A program made the translations under genes and the position numbers. From assembly GCA_963514095.1 (NCBI GenBank), contig OY741265.1:23807090-23871089 (forward strand): DNA of 64,000 nucleotides, read 5' to 3'. The notes beneath the pieces were generated by a model, which did not search any database, had not been told where the DNA came from, and saw nothing but the letters and a program-made list of their open reading frames with translations. This document shows positions 11,216 to 21,916 of the stretch, one piece after another (the stretch's first letter is position 1; every line of letters starts with the position of its first letter). The DNA is from Eutrigla gurnardus. Its lineage: Eukaryota > Chordata > Actinopteri > Perciformes > Triglidae.

Positions 11216-13309
11216 CTGCTTCACAGGCGGAAATCTCAACCCCCCCAATGTTCAACTCAAAGTTACGCCCTTGCTCTCAGACATATGAGGAAGGAGATCT
11301 GTTGATGTTCTCCCTCACATGGTTTCTATTATTTCCCCAAATGTTTTTTGTCTTTTCAGAGCTTGTGCCAGGTCAGGAAATGTTGCTGTTGTTGAACTTT
11401 TCTGCCCATTTAGACATTTGGCCACAATTTGTTTCATCCAAAACTTCTCTTACTTTCCCCCCACGGAATTTGGGGTCTTCCAGCAGCAGCCATGTTACAA
11501 TACAATGTGGCTGCTGCAATTTCATGCTATATGTGTTGTCACTCAATAGTAAAAACAAAGACTTGTGCCGTGTCCTGTTGTTGATCATCAGTCAGTGATA
11601 TCAGTGGATGAGAAAAAAGTGGACATAATGTCATGAGCAACCATATTATCTAACAATATAAAGTATTCCAGTGCAGTGTTTTTTGAAGCCATAATTCATG
11701 TAATGTTACTGCTCCATTCTCCTATAAACGGATATCAAATAATAGGTGCATCTTGTAATAGGTGCTGTCCATAGGTATGACATTGATTCTGTGATGCTCT
11801 GCTATCTTTTGTTTGCCCATTCTCTGCACTTTTACGCTTTGAACTGTTCTGTTAGTAGATTCCCTGTCTGTGAAATCCTGCTCTAAAATTTCTCCTCTTC
11901 GTAATGAGGCTATGGTGGGTGGTTTCCCTTGTTCTCATTGTGGGTTTAGGACTGTGGGGTGCCGTTTACATTTACTGTTTCATCACGTAGGTGTTACAAA
12001 GCCCCATGAGAGTATACCAGTTAGTAAGGACTGTACAATTATGCTTCACTTTTTCCATAGTAAACATGACTAAAGCTCTCAGTATCTGGCTACAGACAAT
12101 GGTGTGGAAGGCTGCTACAAATACACTTTTCATTTGCTTATAACGCAAAGCAAATTATGCAAATGAGCAAATGACAACGCTCAGTGCCCCTCGGCGTGTG
12201 CATCTCTATGACACGCACCGGGCAACTAACAACTAACTCCAATGTAAATAAATAAATTTGTTGTTTTGACGGTCAAAGCAACTGTCTAAAGTCCACTCAG
12301 TTCAGGGTTGATCCATCATTCAATTCACCACGATCTTTTTCAATGTTGCAACTTTATTTTGACACTAAATGACACTATGCATGTGACAAGCAGAAACTAA
12401 CACACCATCCCTGTCAAATCCAAAACTAATGCTGGAGGGATATTTAGAGTATCATAGTTTGAAGCGTATGGTCACTGAACAAGCATTGGTATTTGAGTTA
12501 GAAGTGAATGTGTTGGTTAAGCAGAAATGGAAGATGATGGAAGAATTAGCAGGATGTTCCCGTAAGCGATTCTTAACTAATCTTTGAGTTACACTTTAGT
12601 TTCTTTATCATCCTTTCTGCTCACTATTTGTCTTAATCTCATCTTCTCTGTGTTCTCAGCTGCTGTTTCGAGCCAATAACCCCACTGGGGTCATTTAAGT
12701 TTCATTTCGTCTGACTTAACTAAATCTGCAGTGCGGTCAAGGAAACAAGTCACTCGCCCACCTAAACTGTTGCCATCTTTCCTCATTTCATGACACTTTA
12801 GTGACACCCAGGGTGGCGGTAAGCTTCGCCTTCACCAACATCTCCCTTTTGATCACACTTTCAATTGCAATCGTCTAATTTTGGGAGTGGAGATATGAGA
12901 TCTGTCAAGTGCAAGACTGGGGGAGAACCTGCGTCACGTAATGCCTGAGATGCACAGTTTCCTCGGTGTACGGCCTGCAATTCATTTTATAAATGTCAGA
13001 CGAAGCCTGGCAAGCCATCTCACCCCGCAGCCCCCCAGCCTAATGGGTAATATTCTTATGAGAGATCATTTTGATTGGCTTCCTTTGCCCTTTTCATTGT
13101 CTGAGTGACAGGGAGGGGAGGAATGATGAGGGTGTATGTGCACATATAGATATTGGTGTGTGTGTGTGCGTGTGTGTGTGTGTGTGACTGGATGTTGAGG
13201 GTTTATGTAAACAGAGATTAGAAATGCAATAAACCTGTCACATGGAGAAGGCTGCTGTCATGGCATCAACCTGAATGCGCTGTCACTCTTATCTACCTTT
13301 GTTTTATGC

Positions 13310-13355
<46 letters not shown>

Positions 13356-14490
13356 CTGTATATGATAAAGAAAGGGGGAGGATTACAGCTGGATTCTGAG
13401 CATCTCAAACCACCCTGACTCCCATGTCATGCTGTTGGAGTACCAGCAGTGTGTGTTTGTGTGTGTGAGAGGGGACAGTGTCACAGTGCCTATTGAACAG
13501 GCAGCTTGCTTCCCTATTTCTTGCGGTGCCACAGATTATTTCACGGCCCTTCATTGGCTGTTTGTATGTGAGTGTGTAAGAGATACCTCCCTCTAAGAGT
13601 CATTTGCCATGCCTCTGGTAAACGATTGTGTGTGTGTGTGACGTGTGTGTGTGTGTGTGTGTTGTGCAAGCATGGTTGTCCCATGGCCGAGGCCCTGATG
13701 GGTCCCTAGACAGTGAGGATGAGTTAGCCTCTGCCCTGGTTTCCATGGCAGCTACTGGCTTTATTAGACTCTCACTTTAGCCCCCACAAACGCACACACA
13801 CACAGCTCATTGTACACTGACAGGGCTACATTGCCACCCCACCCGAGGCGCTTGCATTTTGGAGCAGTTAAGCAACTTGTCAGGAATGAGAGATGGGCGA
13901 TGTGTGCCTAAATGAAGCGCAATGGAGAAACCGTCACCCGATTTCACACTTGAGTAGCCTCTGGCACTGCTGCCCCCCCTTCTCACACACACACACACAC
14001 ACACATACACACACGCATACACAGAGGTGGGGTGAGATGAGCTTGAAATGAGAACCATGGTGAACATCAATACAGCCTTCCATATCTACGCTTGGCAAGG
14101 ACCATTCTATATCAATATTCCTCAGACCAAACCAATGTCACATTCTGTATGCTACAAGCCAGACAGCATTAGAGCCGCTCCAGCCAGCATCAATCAGCTG
14201 CTAGCCATCCATCCAACCACTTGCGCAGCTCGTAACATGCTTCATAAAGGCTGTTGTCACCTTGACACACTCCCCCCGCACACACACACACACAGCACCA
14301 ACATTTTAATATGATATAGTGGGAAATACTGCAGTTAGGAATTATTGCAAGATACATTTATATGAAGTAATTTTGAAGTATCAGGTTAGAGAAGCTCAGT
14401 GGAAACCACAACATTCGATAAAACTTCCTCAATTGCACAAGAAAGTTGATGTGCTTAATGGATTACATAAAGGCCGTTGCTGAATTAATT
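11210..14490. other. Non-coding flank with microsatellites
   Basis: No gene recognised. Microsatellites: GT at 13155-13186, CT then CA at 13309-13355, GT at 13626-13662, CA at 13984-14020 and about 14280-14294. The stretch 12690-13110 is free of obvious repeats and more balanced in composition. It is considered separately as a possible conserved non-coding sequence. Confidence 0.5.
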
Positions 14491-14492
14491 CT

Positions 14493-14880
14493 GACATAGT
14501 GAAAATTGAACTGACTGATCAGCAGTTTCTGGTGTCCCAGAGTCTGGAGGAAGAGAGGAGAAGCACAGAATCCACGTTGCTTGAGGTCCAGTGTAAAGTT
14601 TCCACACTCAGTGATTGTTTGGGGTGCCATGTCATCTGCTGGTGTTGGTCCACTGTGTTTTCTGAGGTCCAAGGTCAGTGTAGCCGTCTACCAGGAAGTT
14701 TTAGAGCACTTCAAGCTTCCAGCTGCTGACCAACTTTATGGAGATGCAGATTTCATTTTCCAACAGGACAGGACAACAGCACACAGTGCCACAACTACCA
14801 GTACCTGGTTTAAGGACCATGGTATACTTGTTCTAAATTGGCCAGCAAACTCCCCTTACATGAACCCCATAGAAAATCTA
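14493..14880 (+). pseudogene. Tc1-like transposase, left fragment
   Basis: Reads a Tc1/mariner transposase catalytic core: a block with VIVWGAMSSAGVGPL, then DFIFQQDRTTAHSA holding the second catalytic aspartate, then WPANSPYMNPIENL just before the third acidic position. The frame stops at 14881, where a gypsy fragment is inserted. The N-terminal paired-like DNA-binding domain and left terminal repeat are missing. The remainder of the gene resumes at 16824. Confidence 0.85.
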
Positions 14881-15025
14881 GGTTGTGTGTTATCTGGGTT
14901 TGTTTACAATATAGATGTCACTAACTCTCCTGTCATTTCAGATCCAGCTACTCCCCCAGAGCGTTATTCTGGGGCTCCTAATTCCTGCCGGCCGTTCCTG
15001 GTGCTTCAGGTGTTTGTTTGCTTTT

Positions 15026-15655
15026 GACCTCCAGTCATCCACCTTTCCTACCGAGAGGTCCCGGGTAGCGTATATAATCTCACTGCTTGCAGGCAGAGCC
15101 AGAGCCTGGGGAACCGCTGAATGGGAGAGAGAATTGCCCATCTGTGCGTCAGCCAAGCTGTAGTCTGCTGAACTCCGGAAGGTCTTCGACCATGGCACAC
15201 CCGGAAGAGAGGCGGGTCAAGGTCTGTTTGACCTGACGCAAGGGAGGAGGACGGTATCGGACTACTCCATTGAATTCTGCACCATCGTAGCTGAGAGCAC
15301 CTGGAACATCTCCGCACTCAGGGAGGCTTTCTACTATGGACTTTCCGACTGCATCAAAGATGAGCTGGTGGCCAGTGATCTTCCTGCGGACCTGGATGCG
15401 CTCATCGCTCTCTCCATCCGTCTCCGGGAATGGATAAAGGAGAGGGTCCTGTCCACCGGTCCACAAGTTCCACCTCATCAGACTTTTCGTCCTCCTTGGG
15501 TCCCATTGGAGCAGGCCCCCGGCAGTACCAATGACCCTCCGGAGCCTATGCAGCTTGGGAGGACCCGGCTCTCCACAGCAGAACGACAGCACCGCCTACG
15601 GGAGAACAAATGTATGTACTGCGGCCAGGATGGCCATTTTGTATAATCCTGCCCA
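15026..15655 (+). pseudogene. Gypsy gag remnant with zinc knuckle
   Basis: Frame fragments encode a Ty3/gypsy capsid region (SRVAYIISLLAGRARAWGTA, later YYGLSDCIKDELV) and end with a CCHC knuckle, CMYCGQDGHFV. A frameshift near 15163-15170 and a stop inside the knuckle (taa near 15645) break it. Gag would form the particle shell and bind RNA. This copy cannot. Confidence 0.7.
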
Positions 15656-15716
15656 GTAAAAGCCAGGGCTCACCAGTCATCCGAAGGGTGCTGGTGTGCC
15701 GTACTATGAACTATAA

Positions 15717-15878
15717 ATGGTCTCAGTCCTTATTGACTCTGGGGCTGATGGCAACCTGTTGGATAAGACTCTGGCCTCCCAGCTTGGAATAGGTTGGGAG
15801 GATCTGGGAGAACCCATCCACGCTACAGCCCTGGATGGTCGCCTGCTCTGCCAGGTCACTCATCGAACTACTCCTCTC
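15717..15878 (+). pseudogene. Gypsy protease, part before the hAT
   Basis: Contains the retropepsin active-site motif VLIDSGADGN. The frame is interrupted at 15879 by a hAT element and continues at 16299. Confidence 0.7.
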
Positions 15879-16290
15879 CAGTGTGCGAACTATACAGTGG
15901 CTTTCGGGGGGGCTCACTTATGTTGGCGGGGGGGGGCTTGCACGTGCCTCAGAGCGAGGACATAGCGCCCCCACGCTTCATTGGTGAGGACAAGAATTGC
16001 ATGCAGGCCGGTATCTTTATTAAAGAAATAGTGAAATAGTGATCAATCACCGTCATGCGCAAATCATACATTAAAAATAGCCTAATTTTACACATGATCC
16101 ATGATTATGACAAAACAAAAAAACAAAACAAAAAGGAAATGCATGGGAAAAAACGGCATTTTGCCAATATTTTAGAGACCCCCCCCCCCCCCCCCCCCAA
16201 AAAAAAATTCACAAATCATGTTTTCAGGGGAGCTCATGTCTCATTAAGGGGGGCTGAGACCCCCCTGGCTCCCCCGCAGTTCGCACCCTG
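15879..16290. mobile_element. Non-autonomous hAT, 412 bp, inside gypsy protease
   Basis: Ends are CAGTGTGCGAACT and AGTTCGCACCCTG, inverted with 12 of 13 matching. An exact 8-bp duplication, ctcctctc, flanks it at 15871-15878 and 16291-16298. It holds G- and C-homopolymer runs (15944-15951, about 16182-16199) and no transposase. The host gypsy frame is coherent if the element and one duplication copy are disregarded, which supports the boundaries. Confidence 0.85.
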
Positions 16291-16298
16291 CTCCTCTC

Positions 16299-16823
16299 CA
16301 AATGACAATGTCAGGTAATCACAGCGAAACACTTACCTTTCACCTGATTTATTCACCACAACAGCCAGTCATCTTGGGATATCCCTGGCTTAGGAGGCAC
16401 AATCCACATATAGACTGGGCCTTGGGAACTATAATGCAATGGAGTGCTCACTGTCATGCTGTCTGTCTGAAGTCTGCCCAGTCATCTGCTCCTGGTCTGT
16501 CTGTTGCCTCTGAGTTTCCAGATCTTTCTAGAGTCCCCAAGGATTACCTGGACCTCAGGGAGGTTTTCAACAAAGCCCGGGCCACCGCCTTGCCGCCTCA
16601 TACCCCCCGTACGACCGAGCTATTGATTTTCTCCCAGGCACTTCTCTCCCTAGAGGCCAGCTCTTCTCCCTCTTGGGTCAGGAAACCAAGACTATGGAGA
16701 GGTACATTAACGACTCCTTAGCTGCAGGAATAATCCGGCCATCATCATCCCCTGCTGGGGCAGGGGTTTTTGCCCCTGTGACGTGCTTTTGGGTTCTCCT
16801 TGCCAGTTCTGGTGACTGTTACA
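16299..16823 (+). pseudogene. Gypsy protease C-terminus and start of reverse transcriptase
   Basis: Encodes ILGYPWLRRHNPHIDW, the conserved segment at the end of the gypsy protease, then a linker and the first RT residues (ETKTMERYINDSLAAGIIRP) in a second frame after a frameshift near 16670. The catalytic RT core is absent: the copy stops where Tc1 resumes. Confidence 0.7.
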
Positions 16824-17290
16824 GGGGTATTGTGAAGAGGAAAATGAGATACGCCAGACCCAACAATGCAGAAGAGCTGAAGGCCACTATCAGAGCAACC
16901 GGGGCTCTCATAACACCTGAGCAATGCCACAGACTGATCGACTCCATGCCACGCTGTATTGCTGCAGTAATTCAGGTAAAAGGAGCCCCGACAAAGTATT
17001 GAGTGTTGTACATGTTAATACTTTCCATGTTCATACTTTTCAGTTGGACAACATTTCTAAAATCCCTTTTTTTAATTGGTAGAAGTAATATTCTAATTTT
17101 CTGAGATAATTAATTTGGGATTTTCACATGTTTCAGTGATAATCATCAAAATGAAAAGAAATAAACATTTGAAATATATCAGTCTGTGTGTAATGCATGT
17201 ATATAATATACGAGTTTCACTTTTTGAAGGGAATTGCTGAAATAAATAAACTTTCTGATGATATTCTAATTTATTGAGCAGCACCTGTAT
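16824..17290 (+). pseudogene. Tc1-like transposase C-terminus and right terminal repeat
   Basis: Starts with GIVKRKMR, which in Tc1 transposases directly follows the segment that ends at 14880, and runs to KGAPTKY and a stop at about 17001. The following non-coding part ends with tgagcagcacctgtata (to 17290), which matches the terminal repeat of fish Tc1 elements with a TA target. Both halves are one copy split by the gypsy at 14884-16823. Confidence 0.85.
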
Positions 17291-17823
17291 ACTTGCAGAA
17301 AATATCAGTTACTAAGCTGAAATTTCACGAGCGCTGAGTAAGTGGGTCTTGCCAGTATCCCTTTAGAAGATCCAAGTTAGTAACAAAAGCTGCAGACTCC
17401 ACTCTGGCAATGCAGTCATCAATGCAAGGAAGGGGATAGAAGTCAAGCTTGGTTACAGTGTTCACTTTCTGAAAGTCAGTACAACAACTATGATTACAGT
17501 CTGGCTTTCCAACAAGGAGACACGGAGAACTTCATGCACTAGAACTGACCCGAGCAATTCCATGGTTCAACATATAATCCAAATCCTTATGTAACATGAG
17601 TCTCCCAAGGATTCACTCTGTAACCATGCTGCTTTATGGGAACTGTATCATCTTGAGCAAAGAGACAGGACGTGAAATATGAGCCTTGATCAGACTTCTC
17701 AGAGAGAAGACAAAGAAATATCTTTCTTCTGCTCAAGTACAAGTTGTTCATTAGATGTCCACCCTCCACCAAATACCTCAACAGGATCATCTTTTAGGTC
17801 AAGAAATATGTCAGTATGTGTGC
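17291..17823 (-). pseudogene. G: Gmr1-like gypsy, reverse transcriptase fragment
   Basis: On the minus strand from about 17823 down to 17291, broken frames read first the linker before integrase (SNEQLVLEQKKD), then directly the start of RT (TVPIKQHGYRVNP, SSPCLL, CTDFQKVNTVTK, LDLLKGYWQ). The same segments occur intact in element B at 45.3 and 46.9 kb, so G is of the same clade. The integrase that should lie between them is deleted. The left edge is the Tc1 TA end at 17290. The rest of G lies at 59138-59360. Confidence 0.7.
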
Positions 17824-18054
17824 TGTTGGGACCTCAGCAGTAGGACTACACGATGCGGCCTACAAAAGCCTACACATGCGGTCAGAACAAAGGGACAAAG
17901 GGGATTAAAAACTACACCGGCATTTTAGTTTCACCTCTCACGTAGATGCGAAGTGCAACGTCACACAACTGGTGCCCTATTGGCTGACAACCGCAGGTAA
18001 CCCCAGGGGGTCCCCGGCAGCAGCTGTGAACTATATAAACCAGTGCCATCTTAA
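17824..18054 (+). mobile_element. F: solo LTR, left part
   Basis: Starts TGTTGGGACC and resembles, in reverse complement, the end of the LTR at 22852-24728. Preceded by gtgc at 17820-17823. The same gtgc follows the other end at 59134-59137, giving a 4-bp target duplication. A TATA box (ctatataaac) lies near 18031. The palindromic element E interrupts it at ttaa (18051-18054), about 15 bp past the TATA box. Confidence 0.8.
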
Positions 18055-19676
18055 AGGAGAAATCCGGTCATTTTTGACCCCATTTCCATTGTCCTCAGGG
18101 TCATCCCGACTTATTAGAAGCAAAAAACCCGACAAAAATGGAAGTTGCCTAGCCCAAGATCTGTACCTGCCTGGCAGCCTTCCAGACTCGCTCCAATGCT
18201 AACCCATTGGGGCACGTTTTATCTGCTTTCCTGGGCCCCAGAAAACAATTCCAAGACCTATGCAACACAGGTTGGGTCCATACGAGACACCACGGCGCTC
18301 GTTTAGCTCAAATAGTGTGGCAAAACGACATAAATATGTGTTTTTGCATGGAGTTACTCACCTCAAATCACCCTGTAGACATTAGCAGTAGATAGCCGAG
18401 CGCCTGTCGTCCCTCCCAGTCACAGCAGAAACGAAAACGTTATCCACGTAGTTTTGATTTTGTATCCATAAAGAAACGACCGAGCTGAGCAGTCGTCCTG
18501 TCCATAATAAATCCATGAAGCTGTTATGTCCATATGTATGACTATGTTACAACATAGCAACGATAGCTTCAGTTAGTAACGTGCCGGGCGCTCGTCCCTC
18601 CCAGTCACCGCAGAAACTAAAAGTTTTCCTTGTATATTTTGTATCCATAAAGAAACGACCGAGCAGTGCAGTCGTCATGTCCGTAATAAATCCATGAAGC
18701 TGTTATGTCCATATGTATGACTATGTTACAACATAGCAACGATAGCTTCAGGTAGTAACGTGCCGGGCGCTCGTCCATCCCAGTCACCGCAGAAACGAAA
18801 AGTTTTCCTCGTAGATTTTGTATCCATAAAGAAACGACCGAGCAGTGCAGTCGTCATGTCCGTAATAAATCCATGAAGCCGTTATGTCCATATGTATGAC
18901 TATGTTACAACATAGCAACGACTGCTTACAGCTAAACAGTAGCCGAGAGCCAAAACAATGCAAGTCTTGCGCAAGTTCCCGTCTGCCGTCCTCACTCTGG
19001 AGCTGTTTTCAAGCCAGTACAGTGAAAAATCTTGGACAGTCGCGCGAGGGTCACTTTGATCTCACTCTGTTGATGAGAGACTGCAGTCTGCACACGCGAC
19101 ACGCGACTCCCACTCGTGCTGTCAACACAACTAGCCTACTGAGACTGCGCGAGATTTGTTGCCGTTGTAGCAGGTTCAACTGTCACAAAGGCTAAGCAAT
19201 CTTACTATGTAGGCTAGCGCTAGTTACACTGTCATATGGACATGACGGCACTGCTCGATGGAAAGAAGTTTGGCACTGTATTGGCTTGAAAACAGCTCCA
19301 GAGTGAGGACGTCGGGAGACGGGAACTTGCGCGAGACTTTTGGCTCTCGGCTACTGTTTAGCTGTAAGCAGTCATTGCTATGTTGTAACATAGTCATACA
19401 TATGGACATAACAGCTTCGTGGATTTATTACGGACATGACGACTGCTCAGCTCGGTCGTTTCTTTATGGATACAAAATCAAAACTACGTGGAAAACGTTT
19501 TCGTTTCTGCGGTGACTGGGAGGGACAACAGGCGCTCGGCTATCTACTGCTAATGTCTACAGGGTGATTTGAGGTGAGTAACTTCATGCTAAAACACATA
19601 TTTATGTCGTTTTGCCACACTATTTGAGCTAAACGAGCGCCGTGGTGTCTCGTACGGACCCAACCTGTGTTGCATA
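18055..19676. mobile_element. E: palindromic TTAA-target element, left and central part
   Basis: Flanked by ttaa at 18051-18054 and 57543-57546. The terminus aggagaaatccggtc is mirrored at 57528-57542. From the left end to about 19030 the sequence is the reverse complement of 19258-19676 plus 57339-57542 apart from the extra tandem copies, so nearly the whole element can fold into one hairpin around a roughly 230-bp centre. Native length is about 1.83 kb. No ORF. TTAA targets occur in piggyBac and Kolobok groups. I suspect a Kolobok-like foldback, but that is inference. Confidence 0.65.
18411..18950. repeat. Three tandem units of about 180 bp inside E
   Basis: Units begin ccctcccagtcac at 18411, 18596 and 18775 (periods 185 and 179). 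Each contains tccataaagaaacgaccgag and catatgtatgactatgttac. An inverted single copy occupies about 19360-19530. Confidence 0.85.
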
Positions 19677-19690
19677 TGTTAAGTGCTACA
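19677..19690 (+). repeat. D: 5' LTR remnant of about 14 bp
   Basis: Only TG plus ttaagtgctaca, equal to the last 12 bp of the 3' LTR end at 57323-57334, separates the target duplication from the internal region. The 5' LTR has therefore lost nearly all its length. No tRNA match is recognisable in the following tcattttggccagctag. Confidence 0.5.
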
Positions 19691-19774
19691 TCATTTTGGC
19701 CAGCTAGCCAGGAGCTGTGTTGAGAATTGATGAACATACATTTTTTTGGGGGGCATAAATCAACAACTTAAATC

Positions 19775-21289
19775 ATGGAAATCGTGTTGGAAGAGTCGAT
19801 AAAAATCCCAGATTCGGTAGTAATAGTTGGTTTAACTAACACTGACAGAGACAAAGAAATTGAAACTTACCTTGAGCAACTTGGTTCGATAAGTCGTGTT
19901 TTTGGTATTGATACTGCTGAATTTCCACGACATGGTATTGTTGAGTTTACACATGGAACTGCAATGCAGTCTCTTGCACCTTTGTTATCGTTAAACTATA
20001 TAAGTCCTACCACACCTGAGGTCACTTATAAGATATGCTCATTGGCCAGCATATACAGTCCCCTCGCATGCAGCAGCGCCACCAAGACCTACCTGGAGGA
20101 GCTGCAGGCCATCGCTAAGCTAAGTCGACCCCAATTGGAAAATCATCGCCCAGCCTGACCAGTGCTTTTGTTCTTACCTTGCCCCTCCTGCCACTATTAA
20201 GCGTCAGCCCCTCCTGTCAAATGAGGAAGTGCTAAATCCCCCTGAAATTCAGAAAGTGGTAGTAGAACACATTGTCAAGACCGACAGTGTTGTGTCCCAT
20301 CTTCATGGTTCTTCTCGACTCCGGGCTTTTTCTGGAAAACCTCTACGGCCCAGTAATGGAGCTGATTATGAGACTTGGTGAACCAATGTAGATTTGTTTC
20401 TCACTGATCCCTCTGTGTCTGATTTGGATCGCTCTCGCAAGATTTTTGATAGTTTGCTGCCCCTGCTGCCGACATTGTGAAGCATTTAGGGCCCAGAGCG
20501 CTCCCAAATGCATATCTTGAACTTTTGAACTCAGTGGCTGATGGAGATGAGTGTTTTGCCAAGTTTCTGAGCACATTGCAAAATAATGGAGAAAAGCCTT
20601 CTGAGTATCTGCACCGCCTTCAAGTGGTGTTAAACACAGCTGTGAAACGAGGTGGTGTTTCCTTCACTGACTTGAATCGCCATCTCTTGAAACAATTTTG
20701 TCGAGGCTGTTGGGATAACGCTTTGATCAGTGATCTCCAGTTGGAGCAAAAGAAGTACAATCCTCCATCCTTTGCAGAGTTGCTTTTGTTGCTCCGTGTT
20801 GAAGAGGTTAAGCAAGTGGCTAAAGCTTCCCGTATGAAACATCACTTGGGTTCAGTAAGACCAACATCTCTTGCTTCAAAGTCACATGCGGCATCCCATG
20901 TGCACAGTGCTTGCTCCTGTGCAGTGGTTGAGCAGTCCTCTGAAATTGAGCAGCTTAAGAAGATGGTGACGCAGATACAGAATCAACTTTCAACTTTGAC
21001 CTCTTCTTTTGGTACAGGCTCTAGAAGTACACCAATGAGCCATGCCAGGTCCACTGATCCAGCCACCTTTCGAAAGAGCCCAGGATACTCTGGAAAGCAG
21101 TTTAAAGCAAGCAGCAAGCCACATTTTCAGCTTCGCCCTGGATATTGCTTTAACTGTGGAGAAGATGGCCACATTTCCTCTCACTGTGATCAACCATCCA
21201 ACCCTTCTTTGGTTGCATTCAAAAAAACACAGCTGCAAGAGAAGCGTCGCCAACTTAAACCTCCTCCATCTTCTGACGATTTAAACTAG
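19775..21289 (+). pseudogene. D: PNMA-like gag with CCHC knuckle
   Basis: The first 85 codons (MEIVLEES..., SVVIVGLTNT) resemble the RRM-like N-terminal domain of PNMA proteins. Next comes the two-lobed capsid: a first lobe in broken frames (ADYETW, stop at 20379, FLTDPSVSDLDRSRKIFDSLL, frameshift near 20462), then an open stretch from 20477 with EKPSEYLHRLQVVLNTAVKRGG, HLLKQFCRGCWDNALI and LLLLLRVEE. A coiled segment (IEQLKKMVTQIQNQLSTL) and a CCHC knuckle CFNCGEDGHISSHC follow. It ends in TAG at 21287. The PNMA similarity is recognition from capsid motifs. The first gag stop is at 20156-20158. Confidence 0.75.
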
Positions 21290-21322
21290 AATCAGCTCCT
21301 GTGGAGGGACACTCAGGAGCTG
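21280..21322 (+). promoter_or_regulatory. D: -1 ribosomal frameshift cassette at the gag-protease junction
   Basis: TTTAAAC at 21280-21286 is positioned in the gag frame as T-TTA-AAC, a canonical slippery heptamer, immediately before the gag stop TAG. After a 6-nt spacer (21287-21292) comes a perfect 9-bp stem, cagctcctg (21293-21301) with caggagctg (21314-21322), around a 12-nt loop. The loop bases gggac (21306-21310) can also pair with gtccc (21338-21342), giving a possible pseudoknot. A -1 slip enters exactly the open protease frame. Confidence 0.75.
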
Positions 21323-21916
21323 GTGAAGAGGAACAGAGTCCCACTGCAAAGCCGGTACAGTTGAAACAAGCCAAAGCGAATAATCACCTGTTAACACCCT
21401 CAAAAAGACTGGTGGGAACAAAGAGTACGGTACAGGTCAAGATCTCCGGGAACCCAACAACCTGTCTACTGGACACAGGGTCTCAAGTCACAACCATTCC
21501 TTTGTCATATCATGCACAGTTTTTGGCAGATCAACCAATTAAGCCTTTAACCACACTACTAGAAATAGAAGGAGCCAATGGACAAGAGGTGCCTTATCTA
21601 GGGTGTGTGGAGCTGTGTGTGACATTCCCGAAGGAGTTTGTTGGGGGGGAGCTTGATGTCCCCACTCTTGCCTTAGTGGTCCCCAGTCACGGTGGAACCA
21701 CAGGTGACCAAGTGTTAATTGGCACCAACACGCTTGATCTCCTTTATGCTGAGTATTGCCAGTGCAACCCCAGTTTTATCCCTGTACATCATGGTTATCG
21801 GGCTGTGTTGAAGATCATGGCATTGAGGCACCAGCATTCTCATGATGGAAACTTGGGGCTGATAAAGCTCCATGGACACAGTCCTGAAGTGATTCCAGCC
21901 TTTAGTACTGTGGTAT

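Larger units (their letters stand above)
14884..16823 (+). mobile_element. Decayed gypsy fragment inserted in Tc1
   Basis: This interval interrupts the Tc1 frame and contains gag, protease and the start of reverse transcriptase of a Ty3/gypsy element. The outer ends read TGTG... and ...TTACA, which would fit LTR ends, but there is little room for an LTR before gag and most of pol is missing, so it is an internally deleted copy. I could not define an exact target duplication (left flank aggt, right flank gggg). Confidence 0.65.

Noticed and set aside
19691..19715. Primer binding site for D at TGGCCAGCTAGCC
   Set aside because: It begins with TGG near the LTR end, but I cannot match it to the 3' end of a known tRNA.
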